This document shows positions 45,120 through 54,454 of a stretch of DNA of 64,000 nt, in pieces. The notes beneath the pieces are model-generated. The model did no database searches, had not been told where the DNA came from, and was given only the letters and a program-made list of their open reading frames with translations. Every line of letters begins with the position of its first letter. Within the stretch, counting starts at the first letter, position 1. The position numbers and the translations under genes were made by a program. The stretch is from NCBI GenBank assembly GCA_007694005.1, contig RECN01000095.1:61693-125692 (forward strand), given 5' to 3'. Origin of the DNA: Spirochaetaceae bacterium. GTDB lineage: Bacteria; Spirochaetota; Spirochaetia; DSM-27196; SKKC01.

Positions 45120-45392
45120 TTACTCAGAAACCGTTTCGGCGACTACCGGTGCGATATTGACGATTCGCTTTCCGCGACGCTGCGAAAACACGACCTTTCC
45201 ATGTTCCGTCGCAAAGAGCGTATGATCCCGACCAATGCCGACAAACTCACCAGGGTGAAATTTCGTACCCCGTTGTCGCACAATGATCTCACCGGCCTTC
45301 ACGGTCTGTCCACCAAAACGCTTTACGCCAAGGCGCTGCGAGTTACTGTCTCGACCGTTCTTGGAACTACCACCACCTTTCTTATGTGCCAT
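45120..45392 (-). CDS. rpmA: 50S ribosomal protein L27
   Basis: 90 residues from ATG 45392 with AAGGA nine bases upstream. [20 protein letters not shown] and [20 protein letters not shown] are diagnostic. The N-terminal tail reaches the peptidyl-transferase centre. A TTG start 27 nt upstream would add MTFCIRKQS, but this lacks the LDLQFFA-type cleavage site known for Prp-processed L27, so no processed leader is apparent. Confidence 0.97.
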   Translation of the reverse strand: MAHKKGGGSSKNGRDSNSQRLGVKRFGGQTVKAGEIIVRQRGTKFHPGEFVGIGRDHTLFATEHGKVVFSQRRGKRIVNIAPVVAETVSE

Positions 45393-45437
45393 ACTCTGTT
45401 TCCTTATGCAAAACGTCAATCAATGCCCGCCAGGCGT

Positions 45438-45788
45438 TCACCCGACTTCGGCAAATCCTTCAACCTCAACGAACTCAATCGCAACGTGAGCGGGATAATC
45501 CCGCTGAACCAGACGCAGCGACGTCATTAGAAGCTCACTGACTCCCCTGTACCAGTCCATGCGTGCAACTGACACCACATCCACACAGAAACGACCCGGT
45601 TCCGGGGCAGAACCCCGTGCCCGAATATCAGTGCGCGACCCTAAAAGCTCAGCGAACGATCGGAGTGCCGACGAAACCCCGGCACAGGCTATCCGAAAAT
45701 CCGCACTGCCTTCAGAATCGAGGGCATGCCCGTCGGAAACCAGAGAAACGATGACCTGCCTGTATACTTCCACGCGTATACCGATCAC
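45438..45788 (-). CDS. prp: Prp-like ribosomal-processing cysteine protease (YsxB/DUF464)
   Basis: 116 residues from GTG 45788 (GGAGG just upstream). Lies between rplU and rpmA, as in Firmicutes, where Prp cuts a leader off L27. Catalytic histidine in SDGHALDSEGSADF and cysteine in RIACAGVSSALRSF are both present. The L27 here shows no cleavable leader, so the substrate is unclear. The longer, variable C-terminal region (ARMDWYRGVSELLMTSLRL) still fits the family fold. Confidence 0.88.
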   Translation of the reverse strand: MIGIRVEVYRQVIVSLVSDGHALDSEGSADFRIACAGVSSALRSFAELLGSRTDIRARGSAPEPGRFCVDVVSVARMDWYRGVSELLMTSLRLVQRDYPAHVAIEFVEVEGFAEVG

Positions 45789-45829
45789 GATTCCTCCAGT
45801 CCGACCAGCGCCCTGACTCAGGTCTCCCG

Positions 45830-46144
45830 TCAGCCCGCCTGGACATCCTGTACGGTTATCATAGCGAAGTGCTGACGGTGTCCGCGGGTGCGCTTGTATC
45901 GCTTCCGCTTCTTGTACTTGAACACCGTGATTTTCGGATCGCGACCAAAACTGTCAATCGTTCCGGTCACAGCGGCGCCTTTCACGAACGGAGCCCCAAC
46001 GGTGACCGATTTGCCGTCCGAAACCATGAGTACGGAGTCAAACGTAACGGTGTCACCGGCTGAGCCCGCCAACTTGTCAACCTTCAGCTGTGTTCCGGCT
46101 TCGGCTTTATACTGTTTACCTGCAATTTCTACGAGTGCGTACAT
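45830..46144 (-). CDS. rplU: 50S ribosomal protein L21
   Basis: 104 residues, full length. MYALVEIAGKQYKAEAGTQL at the start and KYKKRKRYKRTRGHRQHFA near the end are diagnostic. GAGGAAAT lies just before ATG 46144. First gene of the rplU-prp-rpmA-obg-nadD-lytR-rsfS run. A TATAAC -10-like box lies about 15 bases upstream, without a good -35. Confidence 0.97.
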   Translation of the reverse strand: MYALVEIAGKQYKAEAGTQLKVDKLAGSAGDTVTFDSVLMVSDGKSVTVGAPFVKGAAVTGTIDSFGRDPKITVFKYKKRKRYKRTRGHRQHFAMITVQDVQAG

Positions 46145-46296
46145 ATTTCCTCACCATTGTTATAAAAGAGAACGGTAGCGGACTGTATACAACAAAGGCT
46201 GCGTGGAGGTCAACCTCGCCGGTTCACACGGGTCCGAACGCGACGTTCGTGAGCGCTCCTTGCCGGAGAAACAAGATGTGTGGTAGGAGTCGCAGA

Positions 46297-47637
46297 ATGG
46301 ACGACCAGCAAACTGACTATGCGACCCCGGTTTCTCCGCTTGCGGATCAGAATCCGGTCGCGACCATCAGCGCCATTCTCATCGCGGTGTTCCTTCTCGG
46401 TACGGGCACGGCTCTGCAGGGTACCGTAATCGCCCTGCGCGCCGGTAGTGAGGGTTTCAGCGATCTGGCGATAGGAATAATCATGTCGTCCTATTTTTCC
46501 GGGTTTATCGCCGGGAGCCTCCTGGGGGTACGATTCATCGGATCGGTAGGCTATATCCGGACCTTTGCGGGCTTCGCGAGTATCGCCTCGGCAGCGGCAC
46601 TTGCTCATCTGCTGTTGGTCAATCCTGTTTCGTGGATAATCCTGAGGGTTGTCCACGGCCTGTGTACCGCCACCCTTCTGGTGGTCGTTGAGAGCTGGCT
46701 GAATACCGGCAGCCCGGCGCGGAGCAGAGGCAAGATCCTCTCACTGTACAGTCTGATATATCTCGCTTCGATGGGCGTCGGACAACCTCTACTCGCCCTG
46801 TTTCCTGAAACCGGATACGAACTCTTTGTACTCGTCAGCATTCTTGTTTCCATTTCGCTTGTGCCTGTTGTGCTCGCGAATACCGGCGTCCCCGTTATCG
46901 CCGAACGACGACCGCTTAATATCCGCCGAGCGTTTACAGCCTCACGGTTCGCGTCGTTAGGAATCCTCGTTTCCGGCATCAGTGCCGGCGCCCTCTGGAG
47001 CATCGGACCACGCTTTGCCCAGCTCTCCGGCCTCAACAGTTCTCAGATCGGTCTGTTCATGCTGATGATCAGTGTCGGAGCCCTGGCAGCACAGGCTCCG
47101 CTGGGTTTTCTCAGCGATCGCGTCGATCGTCGTCGTGTCGTGCTGATCAGTTCGGGTATCGGTACATGTATCGCGCTGGTGATCGCACTCATAGCATCTA
47201 CCGACGCTGCCACACTTTCTATACTCGGCTTCGTTTTTGGTGCCTTTACAATGCCTCTGTACTCAATCTGTCTCGCCTACGCAAATGATCAGCTCGAAAC
47301 TTCCGAGATGGTTGCAGCGTCAGGCGCCTACATAATCTTCTACGCCATCGGTTCGAGTGCCGGGCCGTCTCTCTCAGGACTCGCGATCGGGTATATGGGA
47401 CCTTCGGGACTGTTTTTTCTACTGTCGCTATGCCACGGGCTGTTCGCTGTCTGGAGTCTGCTCCGCCTTATCGCAAGACCGTCGGTAAAACTGAAACACA
47501 AGGAACGCTTTCATCCCTGGCCGAGGACCACAGCTATCGCTTTCCGGCTCATCCGTAAAGTGAATCGCGGCGGAAAGCAGCATACCGACGATCCCGGGAT
47601 TCCTGCTGCGGCAACTGCAGATCCGGAACCTATGTAA
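46297..47637 (+). CDS. Major facilitator superfamily transporter (YcaD-like)
   Basis: 446 residues from ATG 46297 (AGGAG eight bases upstream; earlier in-frame starts lie in the divergent rplU region). About 12 membrane segments, with the first at TISAILIAVFLLGTGTALQG. The loop between segments 8 and 9 carries the DRVDRRR A-like motif (LGFLSDRVDRRRVVL). Similar to YcaD-type MFS proteins with unknown substrate. The tail is cytoplasmic, basic then Pro/Ala-rich. The first half includes RVVHGLCTATLLVVVESWLN, typical of this subgroup. Confidence 0.88.
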   Translation: MDDQQTDYATPVSPLADQNPVATISAILIAVFLLGTGTALQGTVIALRAGSEGFSDLAIGIIMSSYFSGFIAGSLLGVRFIGSVGYIRTFAGFASIASAAALAHLLLVNPVSWIILRVVHGLCTATLLVVVESWLNTGSPARSRGKILSLYSLIYLASMGVGQPLLALFPETGYELFVLVSILVSISLVPVVLANTGVPVIAERRPLNIRRAFTASRFASLGILVSGISAGALWSIGPRFAQLSGLNSSQIGLFMLMISVGALAAQAPLGFLSDRVDRRRVVLISSGIGTCIALVIALIASTDAATLSILGFVFGAFTMPLYSICLAYANDQLETSEMVAASGAYIIFYAIGSSAGPSLSGLAIGYMGPSGLFFLLSLCHGLFAVWSLLRLIARPSVKLKHKERFHPWPRTTAIAFRLIRKVNRGGKQHTDDPGIPAAATADPEPM

Positions 47638-47713
47638 GGGAATAAGCTTTCATGTGCCTTTACCGCGAGCTCTTACTATATTAAGAGCAACAACCTGGCG
47701 TAAGAGGTGTTCC

Positions 47714-48874
47714 GTGCCCGCACTAGAGCTAAGCAGTCTATCCAAATCATTTCAGACAGTCGCGGCACTGAGAGATGTGACGCTCACCGTTGAAGACCGG
47801 GAGTTCCTTGTAATTCTCGGTCCCTCGGGTTGTGGAAAGACCACACTGCTGCGGTGCATCGCCGGTCTTGAGTACCCCGATGAAGGCGACATCCACATCG
47901 GGGACCTGTGTGCGTACTCCGCGCGCAGCGGGATCGCATTAAGCCCGCGAGAACGCAGCATTGGCATGGTTTTTCAGAACTATGCCCTGTACCCGCATAT
48001 GTCGGTATGGGAGAACGTTGCGTTCGGTCTGCGAATGCGCAAGACCGGCAGAAGCGAACTCGGTGAGCGGGTAGCTCGAGCTTTGCGGATGGTCGACCTG
48101 GAAGGTTTCGAGAAACGCAGTCCAAAAACGCTCAGCGGTGGCCAGCGACAACGAGTTGCACTCGCGCGAACGCTGGTGACCGAACCGTCGGTACTGCTGT
48201 TTGACGAACCATTGTCGAATCTGGATCCGAAGCTTCGGGTCGGCTTGCGGTCGCAACTGAAACGGATTCACGAACAGACCGGCGCTACCTCCGTTTTCGT
48301 AACCCATGACCAGAACGAAGCAATGATACTCGGTGACAGGGTCGCTGTGATCCAGAATGGTACCATTGCACAGGTCGATGAACCTCGACAGCTGTATCAC
48401 TATCCGGTCAACGTGGAGGTCGCCATTTTCACGGGAAACCCGCACACGAATGTGATCACCGGTCAAATTCACCAGACTGAGGAGCGGGTGCTGCTGATAC
48501 CGGATTCCGACCCGTACTGCTTCCTGCCGCTCCCGGATCTTTTCCGCCCTCATACTGGCTCGTCAGTCACCTTCTGTTGCAGACCAGAAGACGTCGAGCT
48601 GGTCACCGACCCGGCCGAGGACGAAGGCAGACTCGAGGTCATTGCATTCAGTCCGGAGGCTGGACGCGCAATCGTTCATCTGCGACTTGGAAATGATCCA
48701 AGACAGGTTCTTGCGGTCTCGTCAACGCGAGAGTTAAAACGCATCAAACGCACCGCGAACGTAGGTATCCGCATCATCCGGGGTAACCTGTACAATGGGG
48801 AAACCGGGCTTCTGCTCGCCTCGTTCGGTCAGCCGGCAATTTCGCAAGGGATACACAGACAGATCAGGCAGTAG
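47714..48874 (+). CDS. ABC transporter ATP-binding subunit, sugar-uptake (MsmK/UgpC) type
   Basis: 386 residues from GTG 47714 (AGAGG seven bases upstream). Walker A GPSGCGKTT, Q-loop FQNYALYPHMSVWENVAFG, signature LSGGQRQRVALARTLV, Walker B LLFDEPLSNLD and H-loop VTHD are intact. The C-terminal part (about 235-385) is a TOBE/MOB regulatory domain typical of carbohydrate importers. No permease or binding protein is adjacent. It may be a shared ATPase serving several sugar ABC systems, as MsmK does. It converges with the Na/Pi gene and overlaps it by 11 nt. Confidence 0.93.
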   Translation: MPALELSSLSKSFQTVAALRDVTLTVEDREFLVILGPSGCGKTTLLRCIAGLEYPDEGDIHIGDLCAYSARSGIALSPRERSIGMVFQNYALYPHMSVWENVAFGLRMRKTGRSELGERVARALRMVDLEGFEKRSPKTLSGGQRQRVALARTLVTEPSVLLFDEPLSNLDPKLRVGLRSQLKRIHEQTGATSVFVTHDQNEAMILGDRVAVIQNGTIAQVDEPRQLYHYPVNVEVAIFTGNPHTNVITGQIHQTEERVLLIPDSDPYCFLPLPDLFRPHTGSSVTFCCRPEDVELVTDPAEDEGRLEVIAFSPEAGRAIVHLRLGNDPRQVLAVSSTRELKRIKRTANVGIRIIRGNLYNGETGLLLASFGQPAISQGIHRQIRQ

Positions 48875-50621
48875 CCTCGTCTTCTGGTGGATTCATACCG
48901 GAGGAGACCTTATTCTCGTCGACAGCCGCTACGGACGGAATGTTCCCGAAACCCGATGCACGAATTGTTTTGTTAGCCTGCACGATGTTCAGGCAGAAGT
49001 CTCCGATATGCTCGAGATGATTCGCCACATCGACCATGAGCAACTCGGTTCGTACATCCGATCCCTTCTGCAGGCGCTTCCGGGCACGTTTCTTGAACTG
49101 TGCACGTGATGCATTGACGACCCGCTCCATTTCATCAGCGTGACTCAAGTCCGTATCCGAGAGCCGGTCGTTGACGTGCCGTGCTGCGAAGGTAAGAAAG
49201 CCATCGACGAGATCGAGGTACGCAAGAAGCTCGCGCTGACCCTTTTTGCCAAGCTTCATTTCGTGCTTTTTCGCCCGTTCCGCGAGAAACGTAAGATTAA
49301 GACAACTGTCGGCGATGCGCTCAAGCTCGTGAGAAATTCTCATGAGCGAGACAACCGCGTCGGCGGTAGCCACGCTGAGATGTCCGGTCGAGCACGACGC
49401 GAGAAAACCCGTAATCTCACTATGTGTCTGATCGGAGAGCTCTTCTCTTGCCTGCTGTTCATCGACGCGACGCTGGTCTGCGGTCGAAGGATCTTCGAGA
49501 AGCACACGGGTCTGCCTGTACATGTCAACAACGCTCGACGCCATGCGGCCAAGTTCCTGCCGTATGGGAAATAGATACAGTTCGGGTGAGATCCTCATGT
49601 AGTCCTGCACGAAATGCAGGACGCTTGACGCCCGGCCCGAGGGGTGTACAGCTTTGACGTAGCGCTCAATCAGCGTCGCGAAGCGGCGAAGAAAAGGGAG
49701 GAAGATCAGTACATTCAGGACGTTGAATGAGGTGTGAAAAACCGCAAGATGCATGGGAAGCGTGGCTCCCACAGGCGGCCCCGGGGTAATGCGCTCGACA
49801 AGTATCAGAAACGGTACAAAAACCGGGATCATCCAGAGCACCCCGACGACGTTGAACACAAAATGGCCCCGCGCAGCGCGACGCGCTGCATCGCTTCCAC
49901 CGATGGACGCCAGATTAGCCGTAACAGTTGTCCCGATGTTCTCTCCGAGAATAATAGCTGCCGCCATAGGAAAGTCGATCCAACCGGCAAATGCCATCGT
50001 GAGCGTTACGGTCACCGCTGCTGATGAGGACTGAAGAACAATCGTCAGTACGCCACCGACCATGACAAAGGCGAGCGTCGAGAGTACACCGTATCCGGTG
50101 AGCCACTGACTGAACTCAAGAATCGCGGGAAAGTCATCAACACCCGGCACCGAGTCCGCGAGAAACATCAGCCCGAGAAAGAGCAGTCCAAAACCGATCA
50201 GTGCCTCACCGAGCTCTTCGTTTCGCAGTTTGCGAATGAACAGGAGTACCGCCCCGACCGCGATAGTCGGAAGCGCAGCGGCTGAAATGTCTATGCGGAA
50301 TCCAAAGAATGCAACAAGCCACCCGGTCATCGTGGTGCCTATGTTGGCGCCGAGGACCATGCCGAGCGCCTGGTACATGGCAAGCAGGCCCGCATTCACG
50401 AAGCCGACGATCATGACGGTGGATGCGGAACTGCTCTGTAGAAGAACCGTGAGCACGAAGCCCGTGGATACCGCCGCGAATCGATTCCCGGTCATGAACG
50501 TCAGCACCGACTGCAAGCGCTCACCGGCAGCACGTTTGAGACCTTCGCTCATCGTACGCATGCCGTACAGGAACAGCCCCAGGCTGCCGAACAGTCGAAG
50601 TACTGCGAGTACCGTATCCAC
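48864..50621 (-). CDS. Na+/phosphate cotransporter with PhoU-like tail
   Basis: 585 residues. The membrane part (about 1-310) has the duplicated family motif: TGFVLTVLLQSSSASTVMIV and GVLTIVLQSSSAAVTVTLTM, each with the QSSSA segment that binds sodium and phosphate. The C-terminal part (about 340-560) is helical and PhoU-like (ISHELERIADSCLNL, HLEHIGDFCLNI), likely sensing or regulating phosphate. Probably co-transcribed with the small gene just upstream. Confidence 0.92.
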   Translation of the reverse strand: MDTVLAVLRLFGSLGLFLYGMRTMSEGLKRAAGERLQSVLTFMTGNRFAAVSTGFVLTVLLQSSSASTVMIVGFVNAGLLAMYQALGMVLGANIGTTMTGWLVAFFGFRIDISAAALPTIAVGAVLLFIRKLRNEELGEALIGFGLLFLGLMFLADSVPGVDDFPAILEFSQWLTGYGVLSTLAFVMVGGVLTIVLQSSSAAVTVTLTMAFAGWIDFPMAAAIILGENIGTTVTANLASIGGSDAARRAARGHFVFNVVGVLWMIPVFVPFLILVERITPGPPVGATLPMHLAVFHTSFNVLNVLIFLPFLRRFATLIERYVKAVHPSGRASSVLHFVQDYMRISPELYLFPIRQELGRMASSVVDMYRQTRVLLEDPSTADQRRVDEQQAREELSDQTHSEITGFLASCSTGHLSVATADAVVSLMRISHELERIADSCLNLTFLAERAKKHEMKLGKKGQRELLAYLDLVDGFLTFAARHVNDRLSDTDLSHADEMERVVNASRAQFKKRARKRLQKGSDVRTELLMVDVANHLEHIGDFCLNIVQANKTIRASGFGNIPSVAAVDENKVSSGMNPPEDEATA

Positions 50622-50655
50622 TATGCTTCTCCGGAGCGCTCGGCGTCGTCAGCCG

Positions 50656-50964
50656 CTATTCTTCGACCGACTCGAGATGACTCTTTGTGTTCGTCTTCGT
50701 CCGGGGAGAAACGCGCGAGCGATTGAACGTTATTGCAATGTCTCCGATGTCTTCCCATCGATACTGTCCTTCGATGACACCGTCAGCTGAGATGATGACG
50801 GGATCGTGATGCGGTGCGACGTAAAAAACCGCATCGGCCGACTGAGCCGCCGCCTGCACCGAAGGGCGCAGATCATCGAAACGAGGAACAGGATGAGGAC
50901 TTCCGTCTACCGAGATTGTCACCCTCAGCAGATCGCTTTCGTCTACCAGCAAAATCGTCCGCAT
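50656..50964 (-). CDS. Small protein of unknown function
   Basis: 102 residues from ATG 50964 (GGAGGG just upstream; the longer frame adds 13 residues without a Shine-Dalgarno). It begins MRTILLVDESDLLRVTISVD, superficially receiver-like, but the rest (RFDDLRPSVQAAAQSADAVF, VIISADGVIEGQYRWEDI) lacks a receiver core. No signal or membrane segment. Sits between slyD and the Na/Pi transporter, in the same direction with short gaps, so it may be part of that operon. Confidence 0.6.
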   Translation of the reverse strand: MRTILLVDESDLLRVTISVDGSPHPVPRFDDLRPSVQAAAQSADAVFYVAPHHDPVIISADGVIEGQYRWEDIGDIAITFNRSRVSPRTKTNTKSHLESVEE

Positions 50965-51069
50965 ACACCCTCCGACGCCAGACTCGAACGTTTGTTCATA
51001 CACTTACTATCACAAGCATTATGGCGTTCCGTCTACCGGCCAGAAGGCGTGCGAACGTACGGAATGTTG

Positions 51070-51531
51070 CTATTGAACCTTTCCTGTCTCTATTTCCTGT
51101 GCTGAGGCCTCACGAACACTCTTGATATCCACTTCAAACGTAAGGGTAACGCCCGCGAGAGGATGATTCGCATCGACGGTTACGTTGGTGTCGTCCGCCT
51201 TCTGAACCGTGAGAATCTGTGTGCCTCCGTCAACTTCGGCCTGGAATTGCATGCCAGGCTCTATCGTTTCCACCCCGGAGAACCGGTCGCGCGGGAGATC
51301 CACAACGCGACTTTCATCACGTTCGCCGTAGGCGTCCCGCGCTTCAACGACTGCCCGCACGTGGTCGCCCTCTGATTTCCCCTCAAGCGCACCTTCGAGT
51401 CCCGGAATGATATTTCCGGCACCGTGCAGGTAACTCAAGGGACCACGCCCCTCCGACGAATCGAGGACGGCGCCATCAGGATCGGTGAGAGAGTAATCCA
51501 TCGTAACAACTGAATTCTTTGTAACTGTCAT
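51070..51531 (-). CDS. slyD: FKBP-type peptidyl-prolyl isomerase, SlyD-like
   Basis: 153 residues. SlyD architecture: the FKBP half-domains (VTMDYSLTDPDGAVLDSSEG, LSYLHGAGNIIPGLEGALEG) flank an IF chaperone insert (about 70-130). It then closes with VDANHPLAGVTLTFEVDIKS, the family signature NHPLAG. The metal-binding His-rich tail of E. coli SlyD is absent. A cytoplasmic folding helper. Only a weak Shine-Dalgarno is seen before ATG 51531. Confidence 0.92.
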   Translation of the reverse strand: MTVTKNSVVTMDYSLTDPDGAVLDSSEGRGPLSYLHGAGNIIPGLEGALEGKSEGDHVRAVVEARDAYGERDESRVVDLPRDRFSGVETIEPGMQFQAEVDGGTQILTVQKADDTNVTVDANHPLAGVTLTFEVDIKSVREASAQEIETGKVQ

Positions 51532-51613
51532 GTTTCAAGCCTAACACAGGTCTGCAGCTGACATGCAATCCCCGCAGCATACATCTGCCTGCGCTTGGTC
51601 CATGACAGTCAGC

Positions 51614-52612
51614 TTAGAGTGTGTCTCCCGGGAGATAGCGTGGTTCCAGCACTACCTGCAGGGGACGACACTCGGCCTGTATCACGCATGAGCGAAGCCA
51701 GTCTGCGGCGGTCCGGGCAAGCGTACCGACACCAAGATCGACCGTGTCTATTGCGCGGTCAAGAAGCTGTCGTACGGGGGAATTGTCGAAGCCGGTCAGC
51801 GAAAGGTCTTCCGGGATTCGCATACCACGGTGTAAGGCCGCCTGATACACGTAGACTGCTACTACATCATTGAAACAGACAACAGATCGAACCGAATTCT
51901 CGGAGAGGTCCCGAAAGAAACGATCGTTGATCTGGCTCAGATGATGGATTTCGTACACGTGACACCGACTTCGTTGTATGCCCAGTTCCCCCACGGCGTC
52001 GAGAAACCCGTCCCGGCGTTCACCGGAAACAGCAGGAATGGCGTTGTAGTCAAGATACACAATGTCGTGGTCAGCGCCTCGGACGCTGACGAGCTGTCTC
52101 ACGAGCGCCGACATGCCGTTCCGGTTGTCGCAGCTGACATAGTTGCCGTCGGGTCGTATGCGATTCAGGGAGACTGTCGGTATGCCGTGTTCCTCAAGAT
52201 GTTCAGACAGGTGGCGGTCAGGATCGGTAAACGCAAGGATACAGCCATCCACATCCCCCATTTTTTTCTGTTCAAAGGTATCACGCCAACGCGCGACGGA
52301 AACCACAACCACGTTGACGCGCGTTCTTCCGAATGCGGCGTGTACACTGTCGACGAGTTCCCCGGTGTCGTAAAAAAGATGCAGGGGTCCCGGTGTGCTT
52401 TCCGGCAGGACAAGGGCAATGGTAACGATTGTGCGCCCCGCCTGTCGACGTCGCTGCTGTTTCCGGTACCCCAGCCGTGCTGCCGACTCGAGAATACGAT
52501 CGCGTTGCGGCCGGGAAACCAGCCCCGATCCATTCAGCACCCTACTGACCGTGCTGACCGAAACTCCCACATCCTCGGCGATATCACTGATCGTAATTTT
52601 CGGAGACACCAT
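51614..52612 (-). CDS. LacI-family transcriptional regulator of the uronide operon
   Basis: 332 residues. Helix-turn-helix at about 6-26 with TISDIAEDVGVSVSTVSRVL and hinge LGYRKQQRRRQAG. The effector-binding domain (60-332) is of the sugar-binding type. Its ATG overlaps the preceding isomerase TAA (TAATG), so it is the last gene of the operon and is probably made with it, giving autoregulation. GCATGC-centred palindromes at 58615-58646 are the candidate operators. Confidence 0.92.
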   Translation of the reverse strand: MVSPKITISDIAEDVGVSVSTVSRVLNGSGLVSRPQRDRILESAARLGYRKQQRRRQAGRTIVTIALVLPESTPGPLHLFYDTGELVDSVHAAFGRTRVNVVVVSVARWRDTFEQKKMGDVDGCILAFTDPDRHLSEHLEEHGIPTVSLNRIRPDGNYVSCDNRNGMSALVRQLVSVRGADHDIVYLDYNAIPAVSGERRDGFLDAVGELGIQRSRCHVYEIHHLSQINDRFFRDLSENSVRSVVCFNDVVAVYVYQAALHRGMRIPEDLSLTGFDNSPVRQLLDRAIDTVDLGVGTLARTAADWLRSCVIQAECRPLQVVLEPRYLPGDTL

Positions 52613-53406
52613 TACCTTTCGCCTGAAGGATTCAATCCAAGCAGAGTCGAGGCGAGAACGTCTCGGTCCTCACAGGCTTCCGTGAAAAGCGCGTCGGGTA
52701 TGTCGTTCGGACTCGCGGTCCCGTAGACAAACTCGACGGTCCAGGCACCCGCGTAACCTCGTTCGTGTAACAAAGCGATCTGCCTTTTAACATACTCAGA
52801 CTTGTCCCGAAGCCGGATGATTCTCCGTTCAGCATCCCGCATCTGCACGTGCATGTGCTGTACCCTCGAACCGAAGGCATCAAGCCAGCGCGTCAGTTTC
52901 GCCACACCGATGAGAAAGGGATGACAGATAATCCCCACGTCTTCGAGCCCTGCCGCGGACAGGACCGAACGGGCCCCCTCCGGCTGCTCAGCGACGGTAC
53001 CGGGGTGACACTCGCAAAGAAAGGCAAGCTCGTTCGGAAAGTGCTTTCGGACGGAAGAAAGAACGGTGACATACTCCTGTATCCGTGTTTCATCCCGACC
53101 GAAATTAAACTTCAGTCCCCGAACATCGAGACGTCGACAGATCTCCGCAAGCCGCTCCCAGGAAGCTTCCGTACCGAACTCGGGGAGCAGGTAGGAATTG
53201 AAAACGGCCGTTTGTGCCCGCTGCTCGTACAGTTTGTTCTGCACCTCAGGCGATGCCTGTACGTAGTGCGGTTCCCAGAGTTCGACACCGTCAAACCCGT
53301 TCTCGGCGGCACGATCCATCCACTGCAGAACGTCAATTGAAGGTGTCCGACTGCTCCAGCGATTCGGTTCAAGTGCAATGGTCCCCAGGTATATCTTCGA
53401 TTGCAT
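52612..53406 (-). CDS. Sugar phosphate isomerase/epimerase-like TIM-barrel protein (first copy)
   Basis: 264 residues, AP-endonuclease-2/xylose-isomerase-like barrel. Metal-site candidates are in GFDGVELWEPHY, LAFLCECHPG, IICHPFL and VQHMHVQMRD, with the terminal WTVEFVYG. Probably epimerises or isomerises a keto sugar or inosose-type ring. Weak ribosome site; starts just after the dehydrogenase stop. Substrate not predictable. Confidence 0.85.
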   Translation of the reverse strand: MQSKIYLGTIALEPNRWSSRTPSIDVLQWMDRAAENGFDGVELWEPHYVQASPEVQNKLYEQRAQTAVFNSYLLPEFGTEASWERLAEICRRLDVRGLKFNFGRDETRIQEYVTVLSSVRKHFPNELAFLCECHPGTVAEQPEGARSVLSAAGLEDVGIICHPFLIGVAKLTRWLDAFGSRVQHMHVQMRDAERRIIRLRDKSEYVKRQIALLHERGYAGAWTVEFVYGTASPNDIPDALFTEACEDRDVLASTLLGLNPSGER

Positions 53407-53411
53407 AGTTT

Positions 53412-54440
53412 TTATGTCATCCTGTCGTAGAGCTTCTCGTCGACCACAAAGCGCAGATCCTCACCCGACGCGTAGCGCAGCAGATTGGCCTGTGCCGTTG
53501 CCCAGATCATTTCGAACTGATTGGCCACCACGCCGGCCGAATGTGGTGTGCAGAGTACCGTCGGCGATGAGACAAGCGGAGAATCGGGGTCGAGTGGCTC
53601 CTTGTGAAACACATCAAGCCCAAAACGCAGACCCGTATCTTCGACCGCTTGAAGCAGCGCCTCTTCCCGTATGATTCCAGCCCTCGCCGTATTGACGACG
53701 ATTCCATCCTCGGGAAGGAGCGAAAGGAGCCGATAGTCGATAGACCCCTCCGTTTCGGCGGTCAGACCGGCATGGATGGAGATAATATCACTCTCGCGAA
53801 AGAGCTCTTCAAGCGAGGAAACACGCGTCGCTGACGCAGGGATATCGTCCGGACTGGCGTAGGGATCAAAAATGCGGACCTTCACCCCGAACGGTTCAAC
53901 GAGCTTGTGAAACTCCCGCCCGATCAGACCGTATCCGTAGAATCCAATTCGTCTGCCGAAAAGACTAGTACCTGGTGGTAGCTCACGCTTCCAGCCTTCT
54001 CCGGTCTCCATTACACGGCGGATTTCGGAAAACCGCCTCGAAACGCCAAGCAGCAACGCGAGATGCATTTCCGATACGAAGCCCGATATCGACGTTCCCC
54101 AGTTGGTCACGATCCACTTCGGACTCGCGATAAGCTCACGGGGAACGTTCGATCGAAGCGTACCGGTCAGGTGGCACAGATACCTGTTCCTGTCATCGAA
54201 ATGTGCGAGCTCCGGTGGTAACAGCGGTGTTCGCCATCCCGTGATCAGAACATCGAACTGACTGAGTCGGTCTGTCGGTGGCGGTCCGCCGGATACATCG
54301 AGGATTTCGACCTCGATACCCGCGGGGCTACTGCCTACCTTCCCGTCGGTTTCTGCGAGCCTTGCGCTCACGTAGGAACGAAGCGCTTCTTCCGGCAGAA
54401 GGAGGGCAGCTTTTTTCACCCCTGTATGGGCATCACTCAT
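53412..54440 (-). CDS. D-isomer-specific 2-hydroxyacid dehydrogenase
   Basis: 342 residues. NAD-binding GYGLIGREFHKLVEPFG near 165-185. Catalytic arginine in VNTARAGII, glutamate in GLDVFHKEPLD and histidine in CTPHSAGVVA, so the full triad is present. Reduces a 2-keto acid or oxidises a D-2-hydroxy acid, likely in sugar-acid breakdown given its neighbours. The N-terminal 40 residues are loosely conserved. Confidence 0.9.
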   Translation of the reverse strand: MSDAHTGVKKAALLLPEEALRSYVSARLAETDGKVGSSPAGIEVEILDVSGGPPPTDRLSQFDVLITGWRTPLLPPELAHFDDRNRYLCHLTGTLRSNVPRELIASPKWIVTNWGTSISGFVSEMHLALLLGVSRRFSEIRRVMETGEGWKRELPPGTSLFGRRIGFYGYGLIGREFHKLVEPFGVKVRIFDPYASPDDIPASATRVSSLEELFRESDIISIHAGLTAETEGSIDYRLLSLLPEDGIVVNTARAGIIREEALLQAVEDTGLRFGLDVFHKEPLDPDSPLVSSPTVLCTPHSAGVVANQFEMIWATAQANLLRYASGEDLRFVVDEKLYDRMT

Positions 54441-54454
54441 ATGTGTAACCCGCT

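Noticed and set aside
45393..45419. Longer L27 starting at TTG, as a Prp-cleaved leader
   Set aside because: No LDLQFFA-like site and the inner ATG has a good ribosome site.
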